DNA of 59,145 nt from Acidobacteriaceae bacterium (GTDB taxonomy: Bacteria > Acidobacteriota > Terriglobia > Terriglobales > Acidobacteriaceae): positions 1-59,145 of the forward strand of contig JASHYS010000375.1 in assembly GCA_030042915.1 (NCBI GenBank), written 5' to 3'. Positions 15,920-26,478 of the stretch are shown in pieces. Numbering within the stretch: the stretch's first letter is position 1; every line of letters starts with the position of its first letter. Under the pieces are notes generated by a model. That model was given only the letters and a program-made list of their open reading frames with translations. It ran no database searches and had not been told where the DNA came from. The position numbers and the translations under genes are program-made.

Positions 15920-17488
15920 TCATTCCTCGTAGAGATAGCCTTTCGCAGTCTGCTGGAAATTGATTAAGTCGCTGGCCGTCCAGGCCTCGCTGCGGCCGAG
16001 TTCGCGCGCCAGCAGATCGGCGACGGCGGGCGCGGATTCGATGGCGGCGCGGGCATCGAGGAACAACGCACGCGTTCGCCTGGCCAGCACATCCTCAACC
16101 GTGCGCGCCATTTCGTAGCGCGCGGCCCAGACCACCTCGCGCAACTTGAAGGGCAAGCGCGGGTGAAGCAGGTTGTCGAGGCAGGGCTCGTGGTCAGAAA
16201 GCGCGCGTAATGCGGGCAGATCAGCCCCATAAACGCACTCCCACGGCGAGTTTGCCGTTGTCGCGTCGGGAGTCCAGCCGTGCAGTTTCAGTTCCAGCGT
16301 CGTGGAGGTCCGCCTGGAAAAACCGGCGACTTGCTCGGCACGATCGATCGTTTCCTGCCCCATACGGCGATAGGTGGTCCATTTGCCGCCAGTGACCGTG
16401 ATAAGGCCATGCGGAGAAACCAGAATGGTGTGGTCACGCGAAAGTTTCGAGGTTTTGGCGTGGCCTTTACGCACCAGCGGGCGCAAGCCCGACCAGACGC
16501 TGAGAATCTCGTCGGGGTGCGGCGCGCGGCCCAGATAGCGCGCGATATGGGCGCAGAGAAAAATCTTCTCTCGGAGCAGCGCACGCGGCTCGGGGGACGC
16601 GGTTTCAACGGGGACGTCGGTAGTGCCGACGATCAGCGCACCGTGCCAGGGAATGGCGAACAGGACACGTCCGTCGGCGGTTTTGGGAATCATGAGCGCC
16701 GTTTTGCCCGGGAGAAACCAGCGCGGAAGGACAAAATGCGATCCCTGGCTGACAGCCAGCAGGGAGCCGCGCTGGCGTCCGTCAAGTGCGATGGTCTGTT
16801 CGACGTGAACCCCGCAGGCATTGACGACCGCCTTTGCCTCAAGACGAATTACCGCGCCGGTTTCGCGATCGCGCGCCTCGACGCCGGCAATTCTGCCGGT
16901 GCTTTCGATGAGGCCCGTCGCTTCAAGATAATTGACGGCGACTCCGCCGAGATTTTCGAAAGTGCGCAGGAGCGCGATGGCGTAGCGGGCATCGTCAAAT
17001 TGGCCATCGTGATAGAGAACGCCGCCGCGAAGACCGTCGCTTTTGATTCCAGTTAGTTTTTCAAGTGTGCTTTCGCGCGAGAGCAGCTTGGAATGACCCA
17101 ATGACAATCGGCCTGAGAGCCGTTCATAGATTTTGAGGCCGATGCCGTAGTAGGGAAGCGAAGGATAGCTGTACGCGGGAACGACAAATTCGAGGTCGTG
17201 GACGAGATGTGGTGCATTGCGCAGCATGTGGCCGCGCTCACGCAAGGCGTCGAGAACCAGTGTCAGGTCCATCTGCTGCAAATAGCGGACACCGCCGTGG
17301 ACGAGCTTGGTGCTGCGGCTCGAGGTTTCCTGCGCAAAGTCGGCTCGTTCAATGAGCAGCGTGCGGTAGCCGCGGCAAGCCGCTTCAACGGCGGCGCCCA
17401 AACCCGTGGCTCCTCCGCCGATCACCAGAACGTCCCAAGGCCGCGCTCCGCGGCCCAGTTCATTCAGAATTCCCTGTCGCGTGGCCAC
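15920..17488 (-). CDS. glpD: Aerobic glycerol-3-phosphate dehydrogenase
   Basis: A 522-residue FAD-dependent membrane-associated enzyme oxidising sn-glycerol-3-phosphate to dihydroxyacetone phosphate and passing electrons to quinone. It has the FAD motif VLVIGGGATGLGAA (~residues 18-31), SSRSTKLVHGGVRYL, VVNACGV, ALIVGTTDVP, SVWSGLRPLV and TGGKWTTYRRM, with the C-terminal DAO_C region. The frame extends upstream, but GTG at 17488 has AGGAAAGGAAA about 8 bases before it and starts just ahead of the domain. No glpF or glpK neighbours are present. Confidence 0.93.
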   Translation of the reverse strand: MATRQGILNELGRGARPWDVLVIGGGATGLGAAVEAACRGYRTLLIERADFAQETSSRSTKLVHGGVRYLQQMDLTLVLDALRERGHMLRNAPHLVHDLEFVVPAYSYPSLPYYGIGLKIYERLSGRLSLGHSKLLSRESTLEKLTGIKSDGLRGGVLYHDGQFDDARYAIALLRTFENLGGVAVNYLEATGLIESTGRIAGVEARDRETGAVIRLEAKAVVNACGVHVEQTIALDGRQRGSLLAVSQGSHFVLPRWFLPGKTALMIPKTADGRVLFAIPWHGALIVGTTDVPVETASPEPRALLREKIFLCAHIARYLGRAPHPDEILSVWSGLRPLVRKGHAKTSKLSRDHTILVSPHGLITVTGGKWTTYRRMGQETIDRAEQVAGFSRRTSTTLELKLHGWTPDATTANSPWECVYGADLPALRALSDHEPCLDNLLHPRLPFKLREVVWAARYEMARTVEDVLARRTRALFLDARAAIESAPAVADLLARELGRSEAWTASDLINFQQTAKGYLYEE

Positions 17489-17866
17489 GCTGGAGATTTC
17501 CTTTCCTCGCCGCCGGCTGATCGCAGAACAAATGGATCGTAGGCATGGCGCGGCCAGCTGCTGGCCTTCGCAGAAAATCCGCCGGCCGGCGAGCCGGGCC
17601 ATAGCCTGAAATCAACCTGAAATGCTGTTTTTGCGCCCCGGCTCTGGTCTCTTTGGGGGCGCGCATGATATCGCGGGCCGAGTCGCTGCGGATTGCAAGC
17701 AACGGCGCGGCATCTGATGGTGCGTGCCCGTTGCGAATTCCAGCTTATCACTCCCCAAGCCGAGCTGCCTTTCAGGCCCGCTCCGAATTCTGCGCGATGA
17801 ATCGAAACGGGAAGCAGGATGCGCCATCCACAATGGAACGGCCCGGCGCATCCTGCGCGACGCGGG
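17489..17866. other. Intergenic region, 378 bp, no gene seen
   Basis: This lies between TonB receptor 1 and glpD, both on the minus strand, so it should hold the glpD promoter. The only structure I see is the 12-bp hairpin at 17814-17856. Confidence 0.55.
17814..17856 (-). terminator. Perfect 12-bp stem after TonB receptor 1
   Basis: GCAGGATGCGCC (17814-17825) is exactly complementary to 17845-17856 across a 19-nt loop. It begins 10 bases past the receptor stop and on the minus strand is followed by TTCCCGTTTCG. It is probably a terminator or a 3'-end stabiliser. Confidence 0.5.
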
Positions 17867-20800
17867 TTAATAGGTGATCTTCAGTGCGAACTGAATGATG
17901 CGCGGCTCCCATGTGCCGGTCATCGTGCCGCCGCCATTGCTGGTCGGTGCGGACGTGTTGTTATCGGTACCCGAAACCGTGCCGCCGCCCGAGCCGCCCG
18001 GAAGGTAGAGGTTGGTGTGGTTGAAGATGTTGTAAAACTCCGAGCGGAATTCGATCTTGATTCTTTCCACCGGGGTATTGAACCGCTTGTTGAAGTCAAG
18101 ATCGGTCTCGTAATAGGCGGGCGTCCGGCCATAGTTCTTGGGCAGGTCGCCGAAGGGGCTGGAGATGGTGCCACCCGCGGTAAGCGCGCTGCCAGTGGTA
18201 TAGGTGGCGGGAAGCGTCAGTGCCGCGGGGTTGACGTACTGAACCGTACCGTTGGCGAGCAGTTGCTGTTTGATGTAGGGAACGCCGGAAACGAGGTTGG
18301 GACGGTAGAGATTCTCACCGCGCCAGTTCTGGGTGAGCTCAGGCGATACCGCGTTGGCCGAAGCCGGACTGTAGGTGAGGTTGAACGGCGTTCCCGCGTC
18401 CATGGTGTTTACGCCGCTGATCTGCCATCCGCCCAGCAAAGCATTCGTGACGCCGTTCGCGTTGTTGAGGAAACGACGTCCCTGGCCGACGGGCACATCA
18501 TAAACGAGCGTGGTGACATTGGTGATGGGCAGGTTGTAGTCCGACTGGCCGTAATCGGCCGCGATGTCGTAGCCATTCTGCGGGCAGGGCGTGTTGGCTT
18601 CGAGCGTGGACGACGCGTTGTCGAGCGCATGCGACCAGGTGAACGAATTCAACAGCGTGAGCCCGCCTGTGTAACGCTGCTCATAGCGCGCCTGCACAGC
18701 GTTATACGCAGAGTGGAACTCGCTCAACGCCTGCGTGATGTCGCCATTCAGGAAAGTCGGGTAGGTGGTTGAGTTGTTGAGCAGGTACCCGCCCCAGCTC
18801 ATGTACGGACGCTGGAATTGATTTGCGGCAATACCGGGAAATTCGCCCGCAGTGGTAAGCGGCAAGGCGGGGTTTTTCTGGTTGGCGTTGATGAAGCCCT
18901 GGAGATGCACGCCGTGGTTGCCCACATAGGCCACGTCGAAGATGATGTTCTTGGCCAGCGACTTCTGGACGTCGAGGAACCAGCTCTCGGCGTAGCCGTC
19001 GCGCGTATTGGGCGGAATGGAGTCGATGTCGTCAGTGCCGGCGCTGAACGTGTTAGCTAGATTGCCACCGCTGGAGTTGCTGGGGAAGCCCTGCGACAGC
19101 CTGACAAAACCGTTGGTGGTGCCGACGGTGCCCGGATTGCTGACCACGGTATAGAGAGCGAAAGGCGCATTGATGGCGATATTGTTGCCCGAGCCGGCCC
19201 GCCAATAGTGAACATAGGCTGAGCCAAAGCCGCCGCGTACCGCAATGGTCGGGGTAATGGCGGAGGCAAATCCGATGCGTGGCGCCCAGTCACTGAGATC
19301 AGGATTGATGAGAGATTTGCCGAAGACGCCGCCACCGCTATAGGGCTGGATACAGGCAACGCTGCCGCACAAGGGCGACTGGGCCGCCGTGTATCCGGGC
19401 TCCAGTGTCCACATGGCCCCGGTGGCGGGGTTGAAGTTGGAGATGTAGTTATTCCGCTCCCACCAGGGAGAACCATACTCCCAGCGCAGTCCCAGGTTGA
19501 GGGTCAACATGTTGGTCACCTTCAGGTCGTCCTGAGCGTAAGCACTGTCCATGGCCTGGTAGACGTGGGTGATGTAATAGGTGGCCAGCGAGTAAGCGCT
19601 GCTGGTGCCGAAGAGGAAATCGGCAAAGTAGGTGTCGCCGACTTTGCTGGTGTTGGGGCAGGCCGTGCCGGCCGATGTGGGGCAGGCGCTATAGCCGCCG
19701 CCGAAGGTAAAGGAGCCATAGAGCGGATTCGAGTCTTCAATCTCCTGCCAGACTTTCTCCCACTCATAGCCGAATTTGAAGGAGTGCCGACCCTTGACCC
19801 AGGAATAGTTCAGCTTGGGGTCGAGAAGCGATGGATTTTGCCATTGCGGGTTGGTGCTCTGGCGGCCAAAGGAGGTAAAGCCCCCCGAGATGGCCATGGA
19901 TGGCAGACCGCCGGAGACATTGGCGATAGTCGGAAGTCCGGGAATCGTGCCGGCGGGGAAGGAGGTGTTCCCGACCGCGAAGGTCCACTTGCCGGCCCGT
20001 GTGCTGGAGAGCGCGAGGCGCGCATCCAGGAAACGATTGGAGCCCATCGCGTGATTGAAGCCGAGTGCGACCTGCTCATCGTGAATGAGGATGTGGCCGT
20101 TGGTCTGCATGTCGATCGGCTCAGGAAGCAGGTTGAAGTTTTTGCCGGTCTCCTTACGGTCGCTCACCTTGAGGAACCACGAAGTGTTGGGGCCCTGCTG
20201 ATAATCAAGGCGCAGGTCGCCCTTGTCGGCGCGGTCGGTAAATGGCGCGTTCACCGGACAGTCGTTGGTTGCCACGCCGGAAGATGTTCCGCTTGTCACT
20301 TGGCACTTTCCCGGCAGGGCGTTCAGATACAGTGAGGCGATCTTCAACGCCGTCGGATCAGCATCGCTCTGGGCCTGGGCGGGCCAGCTGGTGTAAGGCG
20401 TCCCCGCAGGAATGTAGGTGCCCGGGCTCCAGGGATCCTGGACGGCGACAGCCAGCTTGCCGCTCAGTTCGTTGAGTGTGGGAACCGTGTCGATCACAGT
20501 GGGCGTAAGGGTTTGGCGGAATCCCTCATAGTCGAGGAACCAGAAGAACTTGTTCTTGACGAACGGTCCGCCGAAGTTGGCGCCAAACTGATTGCGGTTG
20601 AAGAGGGGTTTAAAGAACGGGTAAACCGTGCCTGTGACGGCGTTTGTAGAGATCGGCTTGATGTAGCCGAAGGCATTCAGGTCGGTGTTGCGGAGGAATT
20701 CGTAGAGCGTGGCATGGATATCATTGCTGCCGCTCTTGGTGGCCACGTTCACCGTGGCGCCGGAGGAGCGGCCATACTCCGCGCTTTCGTTGTTGGTTAC

Positions 20801-21559
20801 CACATCGAACTGCGCCACAGAGTCAGGAGGCGGCTGAATAATCTGGTTGTCGAAGCCCTGGTTGCTCTCGCCATAGGCGTTGTTATCCATACCGTCGATC
20901 AGGTAATCATTGAACATGCTGCGCTGGCCGTTCACGTTGAACGATCCGGCGCGTGTAAACGACGTGACCGAGGTAGTCGTCGCATCAGCCGGAGCACCAT
21001 GAGCGCCGACCACATAATCCACGAGGTCGGAATAATTACGGCTCACCAGCGGAAGAGATTGCGTTTGATAGTTGGTGATGGTCTGGTCGCGCTGGCTCGA
21101 CTCGGTCTCCAACTGTAAAGCCACGTCGCTCACCTCGACCGTGGTGGCCTGCGCAGCGCCCACCTTCAGGGTGAGATCGATGCGCTCGCGCGTATTGACT
21201 GAGATCGTAATCTGTTTCGCCTCGGCGATCGCATAGCCGGCGGCGCTTGCTGAAACGGTGTAAACGCCCACGCGCAGCCCGGGAACTTCGTAGTCGCCGC
21301 TCGCGTCGGTCTTGACGACGTTAGCAACGCCAGTGGCGTCATTGGTCACAGTCACCGCTACATTCGGAACCGCGGCTCCGCTGGAGTCGTGAATCGTCCC
21401 CACCAGGTCACCAAGGTCGTATTGCGCAAAGGCCGGGCGCGATGCAGTCAGCAACAGAAGCGCCATTGCCAGATAAATCCACCCGCAACCGAGGATCCGG
21501 AACTTCGTAATAAAGCTGTTTCCGGCTGGTTGCCTCAATGATTGGTGTGTCGAATCCAT
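17867..21559 (-). CDS. TonB-dependent receptor, Oar-like, with carboxypeptidase-regulatory N-terminal domain (receptor 1)
   Basis: A 1230-residue outer-membrane protein. A long signal peptide ends at PAFAQ (~residue 46). A carboxypeptidase-regulatory-like beta-sandwich (GTIHDSSGAAVPNVAVTVTN..., ~48-135) and the plug region (NVNGQRSMFNDYLIDGMDNN) follow, then a very large beta-barrel ending in the aromatic strand FALKITY. Such Oar/CarbopepD_reg_2 receptors are expanded in Acidobacteriota and import large substrates, often glycans; the substrate here is unknown. GGGAGG lies 4 bases before ATG 21559. It stands alone with no hydrolase or SusD partner, followed by a strong hairpin. Confidence 0.9.
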   Translation of the reverse strand: MDSTHQSLRQPAGNSFITKFRILGCGWIYLAMALLLLTASRPAFAQYDLGDLVGTIHDSSGAAVPNVAVTVTNDATGVANVVKTDASGDYEVPGLRVGVYTVSASAAGYAIAEAKQITISVNTRERIDLTLKVGAAQATTVEVSDVALQLETESSQRDQTITNYQTQSLPLVSRNYSDLVDYVVGAHGAPADATTTSVTSFTRAGSFNVNGQRSMFNDYLIDGMDNNAYGESNQGFDNQIIQPPPDSVAQFDVVTNNESAEYGRSSGATVNVATKSGSNDIHATLYEFLRNTDLNAFGYIKPISTNAVTGTVYPFFKPLFNRNQFGANFGGPFVKNKFFWFLDYEGFRQTLTPTVIDTVPTLNELSGKLAVAVQDPWSPGTYIPAGTPYTSWPAQAQSDADPTALKIASLYLNALPGKCQVTSGTSSGVATNDCPVNAPFTDRADKGDLRLDYQQGPNTSWFLKVSDRKETGKNFNLLPEPIDMQTNGHILIHDEQVALGFNHAMGSNRFLDARLALSSTRAGKWTFAVGNTSFPAGTIPGLPTIANVSGGLPSMAISGGFTSFGRQSTNPQWQNPSLLDPKLNYSWVKGRHSFKFGYEWEKVWQEIEDSNPLYGSFTFGGGYSACPTSAGTACPNTSKVGDTYFADFLFGTSSAYSLATYYITHVYQAMDSAYAQDDLKVTNMLTLNLGLRWEYGSPWWERNNYISNFNPATGAMWTLEPGYTAAQSPLCGSVACIQPYSGGGVFGKSLINPDLSDWAPRIGFASAITPTIAVRGGFGSAYVHYWRAGSGNNIAINAPFALYTVVSNPGTVGTTNGFVRLSQGFPSNSSGGNLANTFSAGTDDIDSIPPNTRDGYAESWFLDVQKSLAKNIIFDVAYVGNHGVHLQGFINANQKNPALPLTTAGEFPGIAANQFQRPYMSWGGYLLNNSTTYPTFLNGDITQALSEFHSAYNAVQARYEQRYTGGLTLLNSFTWSHALDNASSTLEANTPCPQNGYDIAADYGQSDYNLPITNVTTLVYDVPVGQGRRFLNNANGVTNALLGGWQISGVNTMDAGTPFNLTYSPASANAVSPELTQNWRGENLYRPNLVSGVPYIKQQLLANGTVQYVNPAALTLPATYTTGSALTAGGTISSPFGDLPKNYGRTPAYYETDLDFNKRFNTPVERIKIEFRSEFYNIFNHTNLYLPGGSGGGTVSGTDNNTSAPTSNGGGTMTGTWEPRIIQFALKITY

Positions 21560-22136
21560 ATTGCCTCCCAATTTCCTAATCTTGCTTGCGGTTGACTTGC
21601 GCCCTGATGTCACGGGGCCTTTAGTGTTTTTGCGAAGAGTTTATTCCCAGCAGTTCATTCAGGTGAAGCGAGCGCGAAGATCAATGCTCGTCCCCGGACT
21701 TTGCGCGGTATCGGCTGATGCAAGTTTGCGGTGTTCCGTCACAGTATGCGCGGCTTGAGACAGGCACGGAATTTTGACAATGCACCTCGAATCGGCCGGT
21801 GCATGACGGTTCAATGCCATCCTTGGTCACGTCCGTTAAGATTCCAAGAACACGTCGTGAAAAGTCCGAAAAGACAAGACTCCGCCTTCGACGCATCCTT
21901 AAGGCGCACAAACCTAACCACACGCGCTTAGCACGTGAGAAGATGCGTTTGAAGATGAAGTCTCTCTGTCTCTTTTTCCGTCCAAGGAAGGTAGCAAATC
22001 CGTAAGACGCGAGTCAAGACGAAACCTGCGGTGAAATGTGAGCCGCGCCACAATGTAGTGTGAGCTCAGTCACCGCATTTAGGGTCGCTGATTGAGCGCT
22101 TCGCTCGAATCTGCGTTCAAGGGTCTGGCCGCGCTG
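21560..22136. other. Intergenic region, 577 bp, no gene seen
   Basis: This lies upstream of TonB receptor 1 and downstream of ald, all minus strand, so the receptor promoter should lie here. An ATGCACC/GGTGCAT dyad (21780-21786 and 21798-21804, 11-nt loop) is the clearest structure. A GAGCG/CGCTC tight hairpin near 22095 may belong to the ald 3' end. No coding frame is convincing. Confidence 0.5.
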
Positions 22137-23255
22137 TCATCCGGCGATTACGCTTGCCGGCGCGGTCGAGGCGCGGTGCTGGCTTTCGGCCACGCCGCGG
22201 TGGGTAAGCGTGCCCAGCCAGGTATTCAGCCCTTCGGCCAATCCCGTGTCCTGCTGCAACGCCTTGCGTGCGCCGAGGTTGGCGATGCGCAAAACGTAAG
22301 GGAAAGTGGAGTTGGTAAGCGCCAGCGTTGAGGTGTGCGGCACAGCGCCCGGCATGTTGGTGACGCAGTAGTGCACCACGCCATCGACCAGGTAGCTGGG
22401 GTTCGAATGGGAGGTGGGCCGCGCTGTCTCTACGCAGCCCCCTTGATCGATGGCGACGTCAACAATCACGGCGCCTTTCTTCATGTGCGAGACCATTCCG
22501 CGCGTCACCAGCTTGGGTGCGGTGGCGCCGGGAATGAGCACTCCGCCAATCACAAGATCCGCCTCGCGTGTGACCTGGGCGATGTTGTAGCTGTTGGAGG
22601 CCAGCGTGTAGAGACGCCCGCCGAAGATGTCGTCGAGCTCGCGCAGGCGGTTCAGGTTCACATCGATAAGCGTGGTCCTGGCGCCAAAACCAAGGGCGAT
22701 GCGGGCTGCATTGGTGCCGACCACGCCGCCGCCCAGGATAGCGACGTGCGCTGGCGGCACTCCCGGCACTCCGCCAAGCAGAATGCCGCGCCCGCCGCGC
22801 TCTTTCTCGAGATAGCTTGCGCCCACCTGCACGCTCATGCGCCCTGCGACCTCGCTCATGGGCGTCAGAAGGGGCAGAGTTCCCTGGCCGTCGCGTACGG
22901 TTTCGTACGCGATGCCGATGACTTTCGATTCCAGCAGCTTGTCAGTCAACTCCGGCATGGGCGCAAGATGCAGATACGTAAAAAGCACCAGGCCTTCGCG
23001 AAAGTATGCATACTCGGGCTCGATCGGTTCTTTGACCTTGACAATCATTTCGGCCTTGCCCCAGACGAAGCTCGCATCACCGGCGATCTCCGCACCGGCA
23101 TGCTGATATTCGCCATCGGGGAATCCGGATTGAGCGCCAGCCTGGGTTTCAACCAGCACCGTGTGACCGGCTTCAGTGAGGGCCTTGACGCCTGCGGGTG
23201 TCAAGGCGACACGAGCCTCGTTGTCCTTAATTTCCTTGGGAACGCCGACGATCAT
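22137..23255 (-). CDS. ald: Alanine dehydrogenase
   Basis: A 372-residue NAD-dependent L-alanine dehydrogenase (alanine to pyruvate plus ammonia), of standard length. [20 protein letters not shown] is the family start. The Rossmann loop is [20 protein letters not shown], and DVAIDQGGC and [12 protein letters not shown] are diagnostic. GGAGAG precedes the ATG. It is divergent from an Lrp/AsnC gene across 91 bp, the usual arrangement of ald with its activator. It feeds alanine, including from peptides or murein, into central metabolism. Confidence 0.95.
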   Translation of the reverse strand: MIVGVPKEIKDNEARVALTPAGVKALTEAGHTVLVETQAGAQSGFPDGEYQHAGAEIAGDASFVWGKAEMIVKVKEPIEPEYAYFREGLVLFTYLHLAPMPELTDKLLESKVIGIAYETVRDGQGTLPLLTPMSEVAGRMSVQVGASYLEKERGGRGILLGGVPGVPPAHVAILGGGVVGTNAARIALGFGARTTLIDVNLNRLRELDDIFGGRLYTLASNSYNIAQVTREADLVIGGVLIPGATAPKLVTRGMVSHMKKGAVIVDVAIDQGGCVETARPTSHSNPSYLVDGVVHYCVTNMPGAVPHTSTLALTNSTFPYVLRIANLGARKALQQDTGLAEGLNTWLGTLTHRGVAESQHRASTAPASVIAG

Positions 23256-23346
23256 CGCGGGACTCTCCTTTGAGGCTTGCGTCTGGAAGGCATTTTACGG
23301 CGCAATCTGCTTTCGATGTGTGCAAATTTCGTGATAAAAGGGAGGA
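23256..23346. promoter_or_regulatory. Divergent ald / lrp-type control region
   Basis: A 91-bp shared region with an A/T-rich centre (GTGCAAATTTCGTGATAAAA) where an AsnC/Lrp-type regulator would be expected to bind. The Shine-Dalgarno GGGAGGA abuts the plus-strand ATG with almost no spacer, which is unusual and may lower initiation. Confidence 0.4.
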
Positions 23347-23886
23347 ATGGGAACAGAACGTGAGGCAGTTGATCGACTGGCGCAAGATTCGCCTGGGGCA
23401 ATCCAACCGTCGGCGAACGACGCAGGCGGCGGAAGCGCCTTGGACGAACTCGATGCCGCAATCCTGCGCTACCTGGCGCGCCATGGCCGGGCCACGAATT
23501 ACGAAGTAGGCGAGGCAGTGGGGCTGTCGGCTTCAGCGGCTTCGCGGCGAATACTGGCGCTGGAGTCGTCGGGCGCCATCAGGGGCTACCGCGCGGTCAT
23601 CGACGACCGCCTGCTGGGCAAGCACATGACGGTTTACATCCGCGTCACGCTGGAGCGGCAGTCGGCTGCGGTGCTGGGAGCATTTGAGGCCGCGGTGCGC
23701 CACTGCCACGACATTGTGAGCTGCCATTTGCTCGCGGGGCAGTATGACTACATTCTGGTGGCGCGTGTAGGCGGAATCGACGACTACAACCGCCTGCACC
23801 AGAACGAGCTTTCGCGGCTCCCTGGCGTTATACGGCTGGAAACGAGCTTTGCGCTGCGCGACGTGCTGGAGAACAAGAGTTCGTAG
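23347..23886 (+). CDS. Lrp/AsnC-family transcriptional regulator
   Basis: A 179-residue regulator, slightly long because of a ~30-residue disordered N-terminus. The HTH is LDELDAAILRYLARHGRATNY followed by EVGEAVGLSASAASRRI (residues ~32-70). The C-terminal RAM effector domain spans ~95-175 (VYIRVTLERQ..., HLLAGQYDYILVARV). In this family the RAM domain binds amino acids. Divergence from ald suggests alanine-responsive control of ald and itself. The ATG at 23347 is immediately after GGGAGGA; no better in-frame start is seen. Confidence 0.88.
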   Translation: MGTEREAVDRLAQDSPGAIQPSANDAGGGSALDELDAAILRYLARHGRATNYEVGEAVGLSASAASRRILALESSGAIRGYRAVIDDRLLGKHMTVYIRVTLERQSAAVLGAFEAAVRHCHDIVSCHLLAGQYDYILVARVGGIDDYNRLHQNELSRLPGVIRLETSFALRDVLENKSS

Positions 23887-23910
23887 GCGACGCCAATGGC
23901 TTTTGTGCCA

Positions 23911-23949
23911 TCCCACTCTTTCGCCGAAAAAACCGGCGAAAGGATGGGA
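23911..23949. terminator. Bidirectional hairpin, copy A of a variable-stem repeat family
   Basis: The upper stem CTTTCGCCG (23918-23926) pairs with CGGCGAAAG (23934-23942) over the loop AAAAAAC. The lower stem TCCCA/TGGGA is separated by one C-A mismatch. It lies between convergent lrp-type (+) and aldo/keto reductase (-) genes. Copy B with the same loop and flanks is at 39218-39254. Confidence 0.65.
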
Positions 23950-23989
23950 CCTGGGGCCGTCTCGCTCCCTCTCCCTGGCTCACTGCATT

Positions 23990-25030
<1,041 letters not shown>

Positions 25031-25241
25031 AGCGCTCCTAGAAGAAGAATTGCACCTACGAGTATCCCACTCCGGGCCACGAGTTAATTCTTAGGGCGGG
25101 CTGGATGCAGCTGCGATCCTTGAGGAAGCAGGCGCTTGAGCGGGGCGTTGCATGAGGCGAGGCCAGGCTGCGAGGATGTTGACGTGTTTGGGCCCGACGT
25201 TCTGCGCGACCCGCTCGCGCAGCTTTCTGAGGGAGGGACAT

Positions 25242-26450
25242 ATGACTCTGAAGAGCAAATTTCCCCTAATATCGGGAATAGCGATGATGATCTGGCAAGT
25301 TGCAGTTGCACAACCATCGACGAGCGCGCCGGTGCTGAGCTATGAGCCTGGCTCGAGCGTCAAACTTCAGCAACTTCTTGGTCAGGAGGACAAGCAACTT
25401 CATCAGCCGACGCTCAGCCAAACCTTCACGCGATACGGGATCCAAGGCACTGACTTGGGCAATTCCTTTGAGAACGGTGGCCAAATATATTTTCTTTTCG
25501 GCGATACCGTGGGACGCCTGGACCATGCGCTGGACACCATCGCGACAACCGATGCGACGGATCCTGAGAGCGGTGTTCGATTGGACTTCCTTCAAGACGG
25601 CAGTAGCTATGTGACCATTCAGCCGCCGGGGATCAGCATGGGCGCGTTCGAAGTGCCTGTCGCGGGTATTACTCTCGGTAGCCAGGCCTATGTGGCCGTT
25701 TCGACGAACCACAACGCGGATGGAACGACAGATCGTTCCGTGCTCACGAGATTCACCTTGCCGGCCAGCTTCCAAGCGCTGCGGACTATCTCTCAGCTTC
25801 CCGAGGGCCACTTCGTTAAGATGTCGTTGCACATCCAGCCCGGCACAATGCCTGGACTGCCCCCCGGCGGACCATATGTTCTGGTTTGGGGCACAGGCCC
25901 TTACCGCAAGAGCGACGCCTATCTCTCCATTGTGCCGTCCGGGCAATTTGAAAGCGGAAAGGGGACGAAGTACTTCGCAGGATTGGACGCCTCGAGCGCT
26001 CCCACCTGGAGCGATGAGGAATCGGATGCAAAAGCGATCGTCGAAAATGGCACGATGGGCGATCTCTCCGTAACCTGGTGCAGAAATCTCGACCTGTGGC
26101 TGATGACCTATGACAGCCGGGCTCCAGCGCCGAGCGGCATCCTGTTTTCGTATTCCAAAACGCCATGGGGACCATGGAGCCAGCCGCAACTGATCTTCAA
26201 CCCAATTCGAGATGGCGCCCTCGGCAAATTCATCCACAATCCCCAGGCAGTTCCGGACGATGGGCTTGCAGGCCCGGTAATCGGAAAGGGGCAGGCTGAC
26301 CCGCAAGCCGTTCGAGGTGGCGACTACGCACCGTACGTCGTCGAGCGCTGGACAAAAGTGCAGGGTTCCGAGCTGAGCATTTACTACGTGCTGTCGACAT
26401 GGAATCCCTACGTTGTCGTGCTGATGAAGTCACGACTGCAGGTCAAGTAG
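25242..26450 (+). CDS. Exported DUF4185 protein
   Basis: A 402-residue protein with a signal peptide (hydrophobic MMIWQVAVAQ, cleavage near residue 24). The body reads like a beta-propeller of the DUF4185 family, with FENGGQIYFLFGDTVG, VLVWGTGPYRKSDAYLS, WLMTYDSRAPAPSGILF, TPWGPWSQPQLIFNP and DYAPYVVERWT, segments reminiscent of GH43/GH32-like folds. Some relatives are linked to glycan binding or hydrolysis, but no activity can be assigned here. ATG 25242 follows GGGAGGGA and is preferred over an in-frame upstream start at 25152. It is convergent with the aldehyde dehydrogenase (28-bp gap). Confidence 0.75.
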   Translation: MTLKSKFPLISGIAMMIWQVAVAQPSTSAPVLSYEPGSSVKLQQLLGQEDKQLHQPTLSQTFTRYGIQGTDLGNSFENGGQIYFLFGDTVGRLDHALDTIATTDATDPESGVRLDFLQDGSSYVTIQPPGISMGAFEVPVAGITLGSQAYVAVSTNHNADGTTDRSVLTRFTLPASFQALRTISQLPEGHFVKMSLHIQPGTMPGLPPGGPYVLVWGTGPYRKSDAYLSIVPSGQFESGKGTKYFAGLDASSAPTWSDEESDAKAIVENGTMGDLSVTWCRNLDLWLMTYDSRAPAPSGILFSYSKTPWGPWSQPQLIFNPIRDGALGKFIHNPQAVPDDGLAGPVIGKGQADPQAVRGGDYAPYVVERWTKVQGSELSIYYVLSTWNPYVVVLMKSRLQVK

Positions 26451-26478
26451 TGGAGCCCAAACTCAGCGTCGCGGGGCA

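Noticed and set aside
14889..17488. Lipid kinase and glpD as a glycerol operon
   Set aside because: They are convergent, not co-directional, and no glpF or glpK is present, so a shared operon is excluded.
17819..18772. Long plus-strand frame (~317 codons) opposite TonB receptor 1
   Set aside because: It mirrors the receptor gene on the other strand in a G/C-rich region; no domain, and the receptor frame is clearly the real one. The same applies to plus-strand frames over the MurU gene (5891-6607), the kinase fusion (6644-7471), dnaB (8502-9293), glpD (16280-17056), ald (22335-23273) and the nucleotidyltransferase-mutase fusion (48478-49605).
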